DNA of 16,961 nt from Microcoleaceae cyanobacterium UBA11344 (GCA_003483675.1 DMYK01000574.1:21204-38164); one strand, 5' to 3'. Counted from the stretch's first letter, positions 1 through 7,336 are shown. Notes: generated by a model from the sequence alone, not told the origin. Made by a program: numbers and translations.

Positions 1-36
1 GGTTAAAACATTCCGATGCAACCCGAATTGATATCA

Positions 37-77
37 TTGGTTATTGGTTCTTGGTTATTTGTTATTTCTTGTTAGTT
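37..77. repeat. Degenerate TTGGTTATT-type short repeats
   Basis: A low-complexity run of overlapping units such as ttggtta, ttggttc and tgttatt lies near the window edge, downstream of the minus-strand gene that ends at 161. Such T/G-rich short repeats are common between genes of filamentous cyanobacteria. No coding potential is seen. Confidence 0.45.
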
Positions 78-112
78 TTTTGCAGTTGAGATTCCCAGGG
101 ATTAATTTATTA

Positions 113-154
113 GTTAACAGTTAACAATTAACAGTTAACAATTAACAGTTAACT
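113..154. repeat. Heptanucleotide tandem repeat (six units of gttaaca/attaaca)
   Basis: Six adjacent 7-bp units read gttaaca, gttaaca, attaaca, gttaaca, attaaca, gttaact. The array ends seven bases before the stop codon of the minus-strand gene at 161-1489, so it lies in that gene's 3' flank. Heptanucleotide arrays (STRR type) are a known trait of filamentous cyanobacterial genomes. Copy number is likely variable between strains; that is an inference. Confidence 0.85.
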
Positions 155-160
155 AACTAA

Positions 161-1489
161 TTAAAATTTCTGCCCAACAAAAACCGATCGCACATCTCCT
201 CCCTTACGAATAACTGCTTCTTGATTTTTGATTTCTGCCAGCGTCCAACCACTAGCGCCGATGCTTTCGCCGACATAAATTCTGCGGGCTACGCCGTCTA
301 CTTCAAACAAAGCTGCCGATCGATCACCCAATTCCAAAATCCCAACCAGCGTGTGTGCAGAAGTCTGGGCAGTGCTGGTGGTGGGCGGTGCTGATTGTGG
401 CTGCGGTGTTGCCTGCTGGGCTGCGGGCGCTGGGGTGACTGCGGGTGCTGCTGCCGGTTCGATTTCGCGAGCCAAAATCTTTGGCTGGGGAGACTCCGAG
501 GGGGAGGGGGAAGTGGCGACGGGAGTTTGAGTTGCCCTTCCGGCGGAGGCGATGGCTCGACCAGAGGCGGGGGCTGTGGGCGAGGGTGAAACCGTAGCGG
601 TTTGAGGAGCCACAGTAGCTGAAGCTGGAACTGGAGCTGGAGCTGGAACTGGAACTGGAAATGGAATTAGAACTGGAGCTGGAGCTGGAGCTGGAACTGG
701 AAATGGAATTAGAACTGGAGCTGGAGCTGGAACTGGAGCGGGCGGGATGATGATCACTTGAGCCGGGAGTGCAGGTGCTCCCGGCTGCATAGCGACTTGT
801 TCTAAGGCATCGGCGATGCGATTGACGGCCGTTGAAAGACCTGCAGTTACAGGTGGTGACCCGGAAATTGAAATACTGGGCAGTGTTCCTGGGGGGGCGA
901 CTCCGGGAACTACCGGCAGTTGCGGGTTTGCCTGTGGCGCTTTTTTTTGTTCGATCACCTCTAATGATCGTTGCACATATTCGACAAACTGGGTATCTGG
1001 CACTGTTTTTCCAGTCTTTGCTGACGTAGAGGCAGTTGGTGTGGTGGTGGATAAGCGCACCAGTCCTGACCTACTTGCTAGCCATAGTCCTAGGACTAGG
1101 ATTAGCGAACCGAATGCTGCTCCGAGTAGGATTTTGTCGAAGGATTGTTTGGACTGTTGTTTTTGAGTTGTTTCTAGGGCGACTTGGCGGGCGATCGCTT
1201 TTATGTCTTTTTCGGCTGGCTGCCGTGGCTGCGCCAACTGCGACAGGACTATTTGGGGGACCGAGATGGACTTGAGCGTGATCGTTTCTGGCTGCATCGG
1301 CTCTGTGGGCAATCCGCCACTTTTCTCAAATGCTTGATCGACTCCTTCAAACAGTTCGTCCATCAACCGATCGGCATAGGATTCTACCGCCACTGCTTCG
1401 GCCAGCACTGTTTCGACGGTCGCAACTACGGTTATCGGCTCTTGGCCTGATTCCAAAGCCATCTGTTTTGTGGTGACATTCTGAGACAT
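161..1489 (-). CDS. Membrane-anchored Pro/Ala-rich protein with GspC/PilP-like C-terminal domain
   Basis: A 442-residue protein of unknown specific role. Residues 1-117 are soluble and acidic. A single hydrophobic segment at about 118-138 is the likely membrane anchor. Residues 145-375 are low-complexity and rich in Pro, Ala, Ser and Thr, and include a 14-residue repeat unit centred on VLIPFPVPAPAPA (about 251-288). The last 65 residues, from TLVGILELGDRSAALFE to the terminal VGQKF, resemble the small periplasmic beta domain of type II secretion GspC and type IV pilus PilP: a pattern of 'G.L..G.R..A...DG....Y.VGE.IG..GW.L..I....V...G'. This suggests an inner-membrane protein whose tail reaches through the periplasm to contact an envelope machine such as a pilus or secretin complex. 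That role is inferred. The start ATG at 1489 has only a weak purine tract (aagagaaaac) upstream. The gene stands alone. Confidence 0.85.
   Translation of the reverse strand: MSQNVTTKQMALESGQEPITVVATVETVLAEAVAVESYADRLMDELFEGVDQAFEKSGGLPTEPMQPETITLKSISVPQIVLSQLAQPRQPAEKDIKAIARQVALETTQKQQSKQSFDKILLGAAFGSLILVLGLWLASRSGLVRLSTTTPTASTSAKTGKTVPDTQFVEYVQRSLEVIEQKKAPQANPQLPVVPGVAPPGTLPSISISGSPPVTAGLSTAVNRIADALEQVAMQPGAPALPAQVIIIPPAPVPAPAPVLIPFPVPAPAPAPVLIPFPVPVPAPAPVPASATVAPQTATVSPSPTAPASGRAIASAGRATQTPVATSPSPSESPQPKILAREIEPAAAPAVTPAPAAQQATPQPQSAPPTTSTAQTSAHTLVGILELGDRSAALFEVDGVARRIYVGESIGASGWTLAEIKNQEAVIRKGGDVRSVFVGQKF
621..740 (-). repeat. In-frame 42-bp coding repeat in the Pro-rich region
   Basis: On the + strand the block starting ggaactggaaatggaatt occurs at 651 and again at 693, a period of 42 bp or 14 codons. 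It is flanked by runs of the 6-mer ctggag. It encodes the duplicated VLIPFPVPAPAPA units. The period is a multiple of three, so gain or loss of a unit keeps the reading frame. Confidence 0.8.
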
Positions 1490-2071
1490 AGTTTTCTCTT
1501 GCTCGCGCTCCTCGACTACACCTGAGACTCTTAACTTCTGACTTCTACAGGATAGCTGTAAAATTTATCAATTCTTTCCCCTGGACAGGTAGATTGTACC
1601 TCATTCATCACAAAATTTTTAGTCTTTGGCAAACTTCTTTGCCTGATCGACTTTTTCGAGACTTGGTTGCTTAATTTCTGTCACCAGTCTTAATTTTCTC
1701 TTAGTCCGTACTACATTTTTGTTTATTTGTCAAGCCCTTTCACGGCGCTCTGACCGACTTTTGATACAAAACAAAATTTTTATTTACTTTTCTTTACTTT
1801 CGGATCTAGCAAAACTCTCTCTCCCCCCCTAGCTTAGCGCTGGTATTCAAAAGAGTTTCAGGGTTTTGCTGTTGAAGAGCCTGCTTGGTTAGTGGTTATA
1901 ACTTACGCCAAATTATAGAATTTTAATTGTACCATAGCTTCATTACGATGTAGCAATGTATTCTGAAAACTCGCAAAATCGTCAATTAAATAAGAATGTT
2001 TCTCAACAATTTTTTTTACAATTTTTTACATTACAAAACGTAACATAGAAATATAAAAATCCGCTCTTCGT
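1490..2071. other. Gene-poor AT-rich spacer
   Basis: Between the minus-strand start at 1489 and position 2071 I see no open frame with coding character. The stretch contains poly-T and poly-A runs (for example 2010-2030). It should hold the promoter of the 161-1489 gene, but no convincing -35/-10 pair could be picked by eye. There is no tRNA-like or rRNA-like sequence. Confidence 0.5.
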
Positions 2072-2323
2072 ATGTATAAAAAAAACTTATACAAAAGTGG
2101 GCCGGTGCGCTCGGCTCAAAGTAAAAATATGATGATGACTGATCATGCTTTTGATTTTTTACTGGCGTTGTGCTTGAGAAACTCGAATGTTCCGGTATCA
2201 CAAAAACGCTTATTTGTCAACTACCACCGGGTGGAATATTTCCGCGACTTGAAAGATCGATCGCATAACAGCTTCACACACCTGCTAGATTTAATCAACT
2301 CGCTGTCAACTTGGATTACCTGA
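2072..2323 (+). CDS. Doubtful small ORF, 83 codons
   Basis: An ATG-started frame of 83 residues with no recognisable domain. A second in-frame ATG cluster (MMMTDH) follows at about residue 20. No Shine-Dalgarno sequence precedes either start. The composition is mixed, with no signal peptide or membrane segment. It lies alone in a 977-bp spacer, so it may be a chance frame or a lineage-specific small protein. A conserved homologue in related genomes would be needed to accept it. Confidence 0.2.
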   Translation: MYKKNLYKSGPVRSAQSKNMMMTDHAFDFLLALCLRNSNVPVSQKRLFVNYHRVEYFRDLKDRSHNSFTHLLDLINSLSTWIT

Positions 2324-2462
2324 TCGAAATTTGTTTCCATTTAACGTGCGATCGACACTGTGGTTAATATTGACGAGCGCCGGTCAGGCAGATATTGATT
2401 CCGTGATGTATTCTGGTATAGATCGATCGCACATCTCACCCAATTAATTGGCTGACTTAAAC

Positions 2463-2483
2463 ACAAGTGCGATCGCCTGTCTG
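2463..2483. repeat. Dispersed 21-bp repeat containing HIP1, copy 1
   Basis: Twenty-one bases beginning acaagtgcgatcgcctgtct are identical to 4554-4574; the match stops abruptly on the right. The unit contains the HIP1 octamer GCGATCGC. It covers the GTG codon that opens the longest frame of the following oxygenase gene, which makes that GTG suspect as the true start. Confidence 0.75.
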
Positions 2484-3165
2484 TAAGGTATCGCAAGCTA
2501 GCGGTACAAAAACAGTGCCAGCAGACTCCTGTTTCCTGAAAAAATTATTACCCTTGGATGCCTTGAAATATTATAGCAGATATTCTAATGCTTTCTCGAT
2601 CGCCTACCTCAACGATTTGCGAGGGGCAATTCTAGCATCCCCTTATTTTGCGATCAATAACCTCAACCGCGACTTCATCGGTACAAAAGGCTTTTCCGTC
2701 GTATTTCAACGTTCCGAAATCGCCCAAGTAGAACAGCGTTTCCCATACTTCAAACCCTATCTAGACCAAGCGCTACAGCCAGCTTGCAATGCTTTTTACC
2801 TCAACCCTCTGCTACTGAAAGAAGGTTCCCGCGTCGATCCGCATATCGATCGCTCTTTGCGATCGTACTGCAAAACAGTTGAACCGCCGGCGACAGTCAG
2901 CGTTTTGTACGTCCAGGTACCAGCAAATCTCGAAGGGGGAGAGTTGGTGTTGTGTTGTCACAAAAAACAAGTCGGTCAAATTAAGCCAGAAATGAACGCA
3001 CTGGTGTATTTTCAAGGAGACTTGACTCATTCTGTCAATGCTGTCAAAACTGCTGGAACTCGTCTGAGTTTGGTTTGCGAACAATACAGTTTAAGCGAAA
3101 CAGAATTGCAAGACATTCCAGGATTTACTATGGAGTCTAGGGCGACAATCGCCAAAAGCAAATAA
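2467..3165 (+). CDS. 2-oxoglutarate/Fe(II)-dependent oxygenase (prolyl-4-hydroxylase-like fold)
   Basis: A 232-residue protein with the metal and cosubstrate residues of the Fe(II)/2-oxoglutarate dioxygenase superfamily: His126-x-Asp128 (VDPHIDRS), distal His188 (GDLTHSVNAV) and Arg199 (AGTRLSLVCEQY) for the 2OG carboxylate. Family members hydroxylate proteins or small molecules with O2 and 2OG; the substrate cannot be read here. The segment between the ligands (LYVQVPANLEGGELVL) is typical of the double-stranded beta helix. The start is uncertain. A stop at 2458-2460 limits it; the first possible codon is GTG 2467, inside a dispersed repeat, and GTG 2515 or TTG 2554 are alternatives. None has a clear ribosome binding site. 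The conserved part begins near residue 28. The gene stands alone, convergent with the channel gene. Confidence 0.85.
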   Translation: MRSPVCKVSQASGTKTVPADSCFLKKLLPLDALKYYSRYSNAFSIAYLNDLRGAILASPYFAINNLNRDFIGTKGFSVVFQRSEIAQVEQRFPYFKPYLDQALQPACNAFYLNPLLLKEGSRVDPHIDRSLRSYCKTVEPPATVSVLYVQVPANLEGGELVLCCHKKQVGQIKPEMNALVYFQGDLTHSVNAVKTAGTRLSLVCEQYSLSETELQDIPGFTMESRATIAKSK

Positions 3166-3181
3166 AAAGTTTGCTTTTGGC
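3151..3181. terminator. Perfect 12-bp stem hairpin over the oxygenase stop codon
   Basis: The arms gccaaaagcaaa (3151-3162) and tttgcttttggc (3170-3181) are perfect reverse complements with a 7-nt loop. The left arm encodes the last four residues (AKSK) and the loop opens with the TAA stop. The stem carries its own A and T runs, but no separate U-tract follows. It probably works as a terminator or 3'-end stabiliser for one or both convergent genes. Confidence 0.55.
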
Positions 3182-3214
3182 AGCAACTGCTTGAAACCGG
3201 GACTAAAGAAACCA

Positions 3215-3245
3215 GGTTTTTCACCCTTGATTAAGGGTGAAAACC
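3215..3245. terminator. Second hairpin between convergent genes
   Basis: The arms tcaccctt (3221-3228) and aagggtga (3233-3240) enclose a 4-nt loop. The stem extends outward with one bulge to ggtttt/aaaacc, ending at 3215 and 3245. It is nearly symmetric, so it could act from both sides. The CCCTT...AAGGG core resembles a cyanobacterial interspersed repeat also seen inside the uup gene near 7580-7640, so it may be a repeat remnant used as a terminator. Confidence 0.45.
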
Positions 3246-3339
3246 AAATATGTTGGCTAAAAAACCCGGTTTTTCAATACCCCTGGGTAATTCCTCTTAA
3301 AATATTTCTAAGTTCAGCAACGCCAACCGCATTTCAGTT

Positions 3340-4479
3340 TCACGAACCCAAAAATACGGTCATGACTATCCCTTGAAAGAGGATAAAAGCTAAGGGGAAC
3401 ATCCAGCGAAACTTTTGTATCATCCCAGAGGTGAAATCAGGATTTTTGTGATTGTTGAGCAAGCAATGGACGGTGACATTAGCTATGATCGACAAAAAGA
3501 AAAAGATATAACAGATAAATATGTATGCGTCTAGCAGAGTCAAGTAAGATAATCTCGGCAAAGCATTAGCAACAGTAAAGTTAAAAGTGATTGCCGTGAG
3601 GGTGCTGGTCATCCCTACACTCATTTGAGTGGAAAAAGCTGCATTAGCATCGAACCAAAAAGTCGCCCAAGAAAGCAGCGTAATTAGCAGCAGGGGAATA
3701 AAGACTTTAAAGATGTAAAATTCGTGATTGCGCTTGAGTTTGAGTTCAAAAGTGTATCGCGAATAGGTCTTATTTTCTAGTTCAAATTTTTGGGTAGTGA
3801 CTGTACTCTTGAATCCGAGAATTTGCCATTCGGATAAAGAAAGAAAAGAATCCGTACTGTATCCAGTTAACTTGGAATCTGTTTTTAACACTATACGTCG
3901 CTCATCAGAAGACAAAGATTCCAAAACAACCTTAGCTGTTTGCGAATCAAAGGGAAACTTTCTCAAATCTAAGTCAGAGGATACAGTGGCGTTAATGAGT
4001 TCTAAATAATTGACCGTACCGTCCGGCTGTGCGGTTAATTCCACCGCGCCTTTTTTGGCGGCTGATTGAGAATTGACAATCGTTAAAGCTGGTTCCCATA
4101 TTTTTTCGGAACTGTAACGCATTTCCCGATCGCCAATTGCTTTCGGGTCAAATGCTAGACGTCGGTCTTTCCAAGTTGCGGACAAATAACCGCTGACATC
4201 AAAAGTCTCATCTGATTGATTAATACGACCGAGGTTGGTGAGGTAGAAACCGACAACAACTTCTGTTGACTTGTCAGCGTTAGGAGGATTTTTGAGGGTA
4301 GCTTTGGAAGTTTCTGGGGGCGCTGTTGGCCCAGTTGTGGCTGCGGTGGTTGGTCCTGGTGCGCGGGAATTGGTGGGAGTATTTTGAGCTGTGGCTGGGG
4401 AATAGATAAAAAGAGCAGCAGTTAATGCTAGAGTAACTAGGGCTGAGATTGCGTGAGCTTTCAGTCGATTGTTGTTCAT
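3340..4479 (-). CDS. Pentameric ligand-gated ion channel (GLIC/ELIC-like)
   Basis: A 379-residue prokaryotic member of the Cys-loop receptor family. Order: signal peptide 1-32 (…YSPATA/Q), Pro/Thr-rich linker 33-68, beta-sandwich extracellular domain about 70-250, then four membrane helices: M1 ~255-275, M2 ~282-303, M3 ~312-338, M4 ~357-377. Hallmarks are WKDRRLAFDP (103-112), as I recall it from Gloeobacter GLIC, QPDGTVNYLE (151-160) and the Pro-loop FPFDSQ (175-180), which lacks the two cysteines, as expected for bacterial members. The M2-M3 stretch ALPRLSYLTLLD aligns ungapped with that of ELIC. By this alignment the pore has Ser at 2', Thr at 6' and Leu at 9'. The -2' position is Ser, not the Glu of GLIC, and GLIC's His at 11' is Ala, so proton gating and cation selectivity should not be assumed. 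The M3-M4 loop is short. ATG 4479 follows a good GAGGAA ribosome binding site. Confidence 0.95.
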   Translation of the reverse strand: MNNNRLKAHAISALVTLALTAALFIYSPATAQNTPTNSRAPGPTTAATTGPTAPPETSKATLKNPPNADKSTEVVVGFYLTNLGRINQSDETFDVSGYLSATWKDRRLAFDPKAIGDREMRYSSEKIWEPALTIVNSQSAAKKGAVELTAQPDGTVNYLELINATVSSDLDLRKFPFDSQTAKVVLESLSSDERRIVLKTDSKLTGYSTDSFLSLSEWQILGFKSTVTTQKFELENKTYSRYTFELKLKRNHEFYIFKVFIPLLLITLLSWATFWFDANAAFSTQMSVGMTSTLTAITFNFTVANALPRLSYLTLLDAYIFICYIFFFLSIIANVTVHCLLNNHKNPDFTSGMIQKFRWMFPLAFILFQGIVMTVFLGS

Positions 4480-4887
4480 CGAATCATATTCCTCGGATTA
4501 AAAGTAACTAGGTGCGCGGACTAAGAGATCATCGAACTTATCCAACTTTACATACAAGTGCGATCGCCTGTCTGGTAGAGTAAGATATAGCAGTTTTCAA
4601 TCGGATGCAATACAGAAGATGGCTGTAGGGACACTCAAGCTGACGCATTAGTGCCAACAATCGCTTAAAAGCCTTGATAAATCTCGTTTTTACGCTAAGT
4701 CTAGATCCCCCTCGCATCCCCCTGATTGTTGAGGGACGAAAGATCGGACTCTTGTCCCCCTGGACATCTGTACTTCACTCAACTGAAAAATGTTATATGG
4801 AATTGGATGTGCGATCGTGCTTGACACCGCACTTACCCAAGTCTTAAATCAATCGGGTTGTTGTGGCGATGATCGACATTAAAAATT
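4480..4887. other. Divergent spacer between channel and methyltransferase genes
   Basis: This 408-bp spacer must carry promoters for the channel gene (-) and the methyltransferase gene (+). It holds the second copy of the 21-bp HIP1-bearing repeat (4554-4574) and a C-rich patch around 4705-4765. No open frame with coding character and no firm promoter pair was seen. Confidence 0.5.
4554..4574. repeat. Dispersed 21-bp repeat containing HIP1, copy 2
   Basis: Identical over 21 bases to 2463-2483 and in the same orientation on the + strand. Here it lies in non-coding DNA about 75 bp upstream of the channel start. This supports the view that the unit is an interspersed sequence rather than a coding feature. 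Confidence 0.75.
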
Positions 4888-5529
4888 ATGTACTCAGACC
4901 CTGTTCAAAGAGAGTATTCTCGCCTCGCACAGCAATATGATAGTCGCTGGTCATTTTATGTAAATGCCACAATTTGGGAAACACTCAACCGTCTAGAGTT
5001 TTGTCCAGGGGAACGTATTTTAGACCTTGGTTGTGGAACCGGGGTTTTAATCCAGCGTCTGTTACAAGTGTCTCCAGAATCAGAAGTTGTCGGAATTGAT
5101 GCTAGTGCTGAAATGCTCGAAATTGCCAAACAGAAACTACCTGAATCTGTGGAATTAAAACTAGGTAGTGCTGACAACCTGCCATTTCCCAGTAACTATT
5201 TTGATATCGTAGTTTCAATAAATGCATTTCACTACTTTCGAGATCCATCCCAAGCACTCCAAGAAGCAAAACGAGTTTTAAAACCCAATGGTCGTCTAGT
5301 GATTACAGATTGGTGTTATGATTATCTAACTTGCAAAATTTTTGATTTTTTCCTGCGCTGTTTCAACCGCGCTCATTTCCGTACCTATGGAGTGGCTGAA
5401 CTTCAAGCGATGATGCGAGATGAGGGATTGCAAGGAATTGCGATCCTCTCCGAGGGCTGCGCTAACGAACGATACAAAATCGATTGGTTTTGGGGAATGA
5501 TGACAGTAACAGCAGTCAATCGATTTTAG
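4888..5529 (+). CDS. Class I SAM-dependent methyltransferase (Methyltransf_11 type)
   Basis: A 213-residue enzyme with the Rossmann-like methyltransferase fold. Motif I is ILDLGCGTG (44-52). The acidic residue that binds the SAM ribose is Asp71 in GIDAS. SADNLPF (94-100) is the adenine-side motif, FDIVVS (105-110) is motif IV and RVLKPNGRLVITDW (129-142) is post-motif. This is the usual set for small-molecule methyltransferases of the UbiE/Methyltransf_11 group; the acceptor is not evident. The Trp/Phe-rich C-terminus may shape a hydrophobic substrate pocket. Length is normal for the family. ATG 4888 has no clear ribosome binding site, only an A-rich leader (ttaaaaatt). The stop codon lies inside a heptamer repeat. 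The gene stands alone and converges on the TOPRIM-like gene. Confidence 0.92.
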   Translation: MYSDPVQREYSRLAQQYDSRWSFYVNATIWETLNRLEFCPGERILDLGCGTGVLIQRLLQVSPESEVVGIDASAEMLEIAKQKLPESVELKLGSADNLPFPSNYFDIVVSINAFHYFRDPSQALQEAKRVLKPNGRLVITDWCYDYLTCKIFDFFLRCFNRAHFRTYGVAELQAMMRDEGLQGIAILSEGCANERYKIDWFWGMMTVTAVNRF

Positions 5530-5543
5530 ATTTTAGATTTTAG
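5523..5543. repeat. Heptanucleotide tandem repeat (three units of attttag) spanning a stop codon
   Basis: Three perfect units of attttag occur; the first contains the TAG stop of the methyltransferase gene and the last two Ile/Arg/Phe-coding bases. They are followed by aattgaagaa. The mirror strand of the array at 15896-15930 reads ttttagattgaag…, so both arrays belong to one repeat family. Confidence 0.8.
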
Positions 5544-5630
5544 AATTGAAGAATCGACCCCACTGATAAATCCAGGTGCTTGTCAAGGAAGCAAATATAG
5601 GTCTAATATCGTTTCTCAGTTATTAACTAA

Positions 5631-6185
5631 TTACTGCAAAAGTGGTAATAGCCACTGTAATTCGCCACAAGCTGCTTGAAGCGATCGCGGTGCATCTTCT
5701 GGTAAGTCCTGAGCATAACATCGATCGGCTAAATTCTCAACATAGGTCTTGCAAACAGCCTCATTTTTCTCATATTTTGCATAAGCATCCTCCTCATTCA
5801 CAGTTTCTCCCTGCAAGTAGTGTATCCAAGTCTCAATATTGCGCTTGGGAACGAATATTGCGATCGCCTCATCCGATCGCCTCTTTTCCTGAGCATCTTC
5901 ATCAAGTATACTAGCTAACTGATTTAGTCTGTCTTGCAGCGTACCCCTATCTGCATCAATTAACACCACTAATGCGATCGATACCCGGTTTCTATTCTGG
6001 CGATAAGCTTTCACTTCCACCGGATACTGACTGCGTACATACTGTTCTCCAGATTGGCTACCGGGCGGACAAATTTTAGTCCGAAATAGACCTGTGAAAC
6101 CTCGCTTTTTCAGGAAATGACGGGCAAAAACTTCCTGCTGTCTATCCTCGCAGAGAATGACAATCTGAACTCTACGCTGACTCAT
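5631..6185 (-). CDS. Small TOPRIM-like protein paired with AAA ATPase
   Basis: A 184-residue protein. The N-terminus VQIVILCEDRQQEVFARHFLKK has the look of the first TOPRIM strand and helix with acidic Glu13. ALVVLIDADRG (72-81) provides an Asp77-x-Asp79 pair as in the TOPRIM DxD motif. IFVPKRNIETWIHYL (110-124) matches a segment seen in OLD-, RloB- and DUF4435-like families. TOPRIM domains of this kind usually cut or nick nucleic acid with divalent metal. Its ATG overlaps the last 14 bases of the upstream ATPase gene (ATG 6185, ATPase stop at 6172), so the two are translationally coupled. A split OLD-type or PARIS/AbiL-like defence pair is the best reading, but assignment to a named system is not secure. 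The C-terminus (140-184) is helical and unassigned. Confidence 0.75.
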   Translation of the reverse strand: MSQRRVQIVILCEDRQQEVFARHFLKKRGFTGLFRTKICPPGSQSGEQYVRSQYPVEVKAYRQNRNRVSIALVVLIDADRGTLQDRLNQLASILDEDAQEKRRSDEAIAIFVPKRNIETWIHYLQGETVNEEDAYAKYEKNEAVCKTYVENLADRCYAQDLPEDAPRSLQAACGELQWLLPLLQ

Positions 6186-7290
6186 TCAACCATCCCCGTG
6201 CAATCAGTTCAGAAACTGGCAATCCAGAATTGTCAGCTACTTCATTGCTAATTTTTTTGACTCTAACCGCAGCATTACTTTGACGTTCAAACCAATAGCC
6301 AATTGGTGAAACTAAAAGATAGTTGATTAACTCAGGATGGTGAGAAATTAGTAAAGCTTGAAGTTTACCATCACTACAAAGGTCATAAATCTCAATCAGC
6401 CAGGGTTGAATTTCTGGCAATGCTAAAAAGTTTTCTGGTTCATCAATCCACACAGTATAGTCTTCATATTTTGTACCGTGAATCAGCGCGTATAAAGCCA
6501 CTAATGTTTTTTGTCCGTCCGACAATTCTCTGAGACGATATTCAATTGGCTTGCTGTTATCTTTTTCTCCTGAAAACCGCAGTTTTAACACCAAATTATC
6601 TTCGCTTACTCGCTCAAACTTAAAATTGTTGAATCCATTCAAAACATCTTTTAAAATATTGCCAATTTCAGCAACTTTACCTTGATCTTCAGATAAGTAG
6701 CGATACCAAGAAACAAAATTTTCCATCTTAGGAGTCAAACGCATTTGTTCTTGGCTACTTTCATCAACCATCAAGCTGGGAACAACTTGCACGATGATAA
6801 ATCGCGCCATCCGTTCTCTAAACCAAGTTAACTTCGTGTTGTCGTTTCTTGGCATTAATGAAGGCAGAATAGATTGCGACCAGTCAAACTGGTATTTCGG
6901 GCCTGGTGAATAATCATCTCGATAGAGTTGAACTTCGCCGAATTCAAATTGTAGTAAAAGCCGGTTATCAAAGAGCAGACTCTCGTACCTAACACGACAT
7001 TTATCTCGATTGTCATCGATTTGTAATTGATATGTGTAGCAGCCGCCATTACCGAGAATTTCTAGCTCGAAACGCTGAATTTGTGAGATTTGCCAGCGGG
7101 TGCAGTCCGCTGGTTTGAAAATTCCTTCTACCTTACTGTCGCCGCTGACCAATGCTTGGATTTTCTGCAATACTTCAAAAACAGTTGATTTTCCCGAACC
7201 GTTAGTACCCAGAAATAAATTAATTGCATCAAGGTCAATTTCAAAATTAACCAGACAGCGAAAATTGTCAATGTATATCCGTTTCAACAT
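6172..7290 (-). CDS. AAA/ABC-type ATPase of the SMC/OLD-like group
   Basis: A 372-residue ATPase starting MLKRIYIDNFRCL, the typical 'I.NFR.' opening of OLD/RecF-like proteins. Walker A is GTNGSGKST (28-36), the ABC signature is LSDGQ (256-260), Walker B is VWIDEPE (280-286) with Glu284 as likely catalytic base, and the H-loop region is ISHHPELI (315-322). The middle, about 60-240, is an insert without known motif; no coiled coil or zinc hook stands out. The protein has no TOPRIM domain of its own; the downstream overlapping gene supplies one. Such pairs (for example AriA/AriB of PARIS, or RloA/RloB-AbiL) use the ATPase as sensor or scaffold for a nuclease. ATG 7290 has GGGA about 8 nt upstream. 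It starts 46 bp after the uup stop, so it may be read through from uup. Confidence 0.9.
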   Translation of the reverse strand: MLKRIYIDNFRCLVNFEIDLDAINLFLGTNGSGKSTVFEVLQKIQALVSGDSKVEGIFKPADCTRWQISQIQRFELEILGNGGCYTYQLQIDDNRDKCRVRYESLLFDNRLLLQFEFGEVQLYRDDYSPGPKYQFDWSQSILPSLMPRNDNTKLTWFRERMARFIIVQVVPSLMVDESSQEQMRLTPKMENFVSWYRYLSEDQGKVAEIGNILKDVLNGFNNFKFERVSEDNLVLKLRFSGEKDNSKPIEYRLRELSDGQKTLVALYALIHGTKYEDYTVWIDEPENFLALPEIQPWLIEIYDLCSDGKLQALLISHHPELINYLLVSPIGYWFERQSNAAVRVKKISNEVADNSGLPVSELIARGWLNESA

Positions 7291-7336
7291 GAGCTATTCC
7301 CAATCTAAACTCCCCAATTAAAAAACTCAAATCGGA

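Noticed and set aside
395..589. Gly/Cys-rich frame on the + strand
   Set aside because: It is the antisense shadow of the Pro/Ala-rich part of the 161-1489 gene; GC-rich repeats keep such frames open.
816..1450. Several + strand frames opposite the first gene
   Set aside because: They overlap the minus-strand gene fully, lack ribosome binding sites and have no recognisable domains.
4691..4760. C-rich patch (ccccctcgcatccccctg, then gtccccctgg) as a possible G-quadruplex or regulatory site
   Set aside because: The tracts are irregular and spaced too far apart to support a specific structure by eye.
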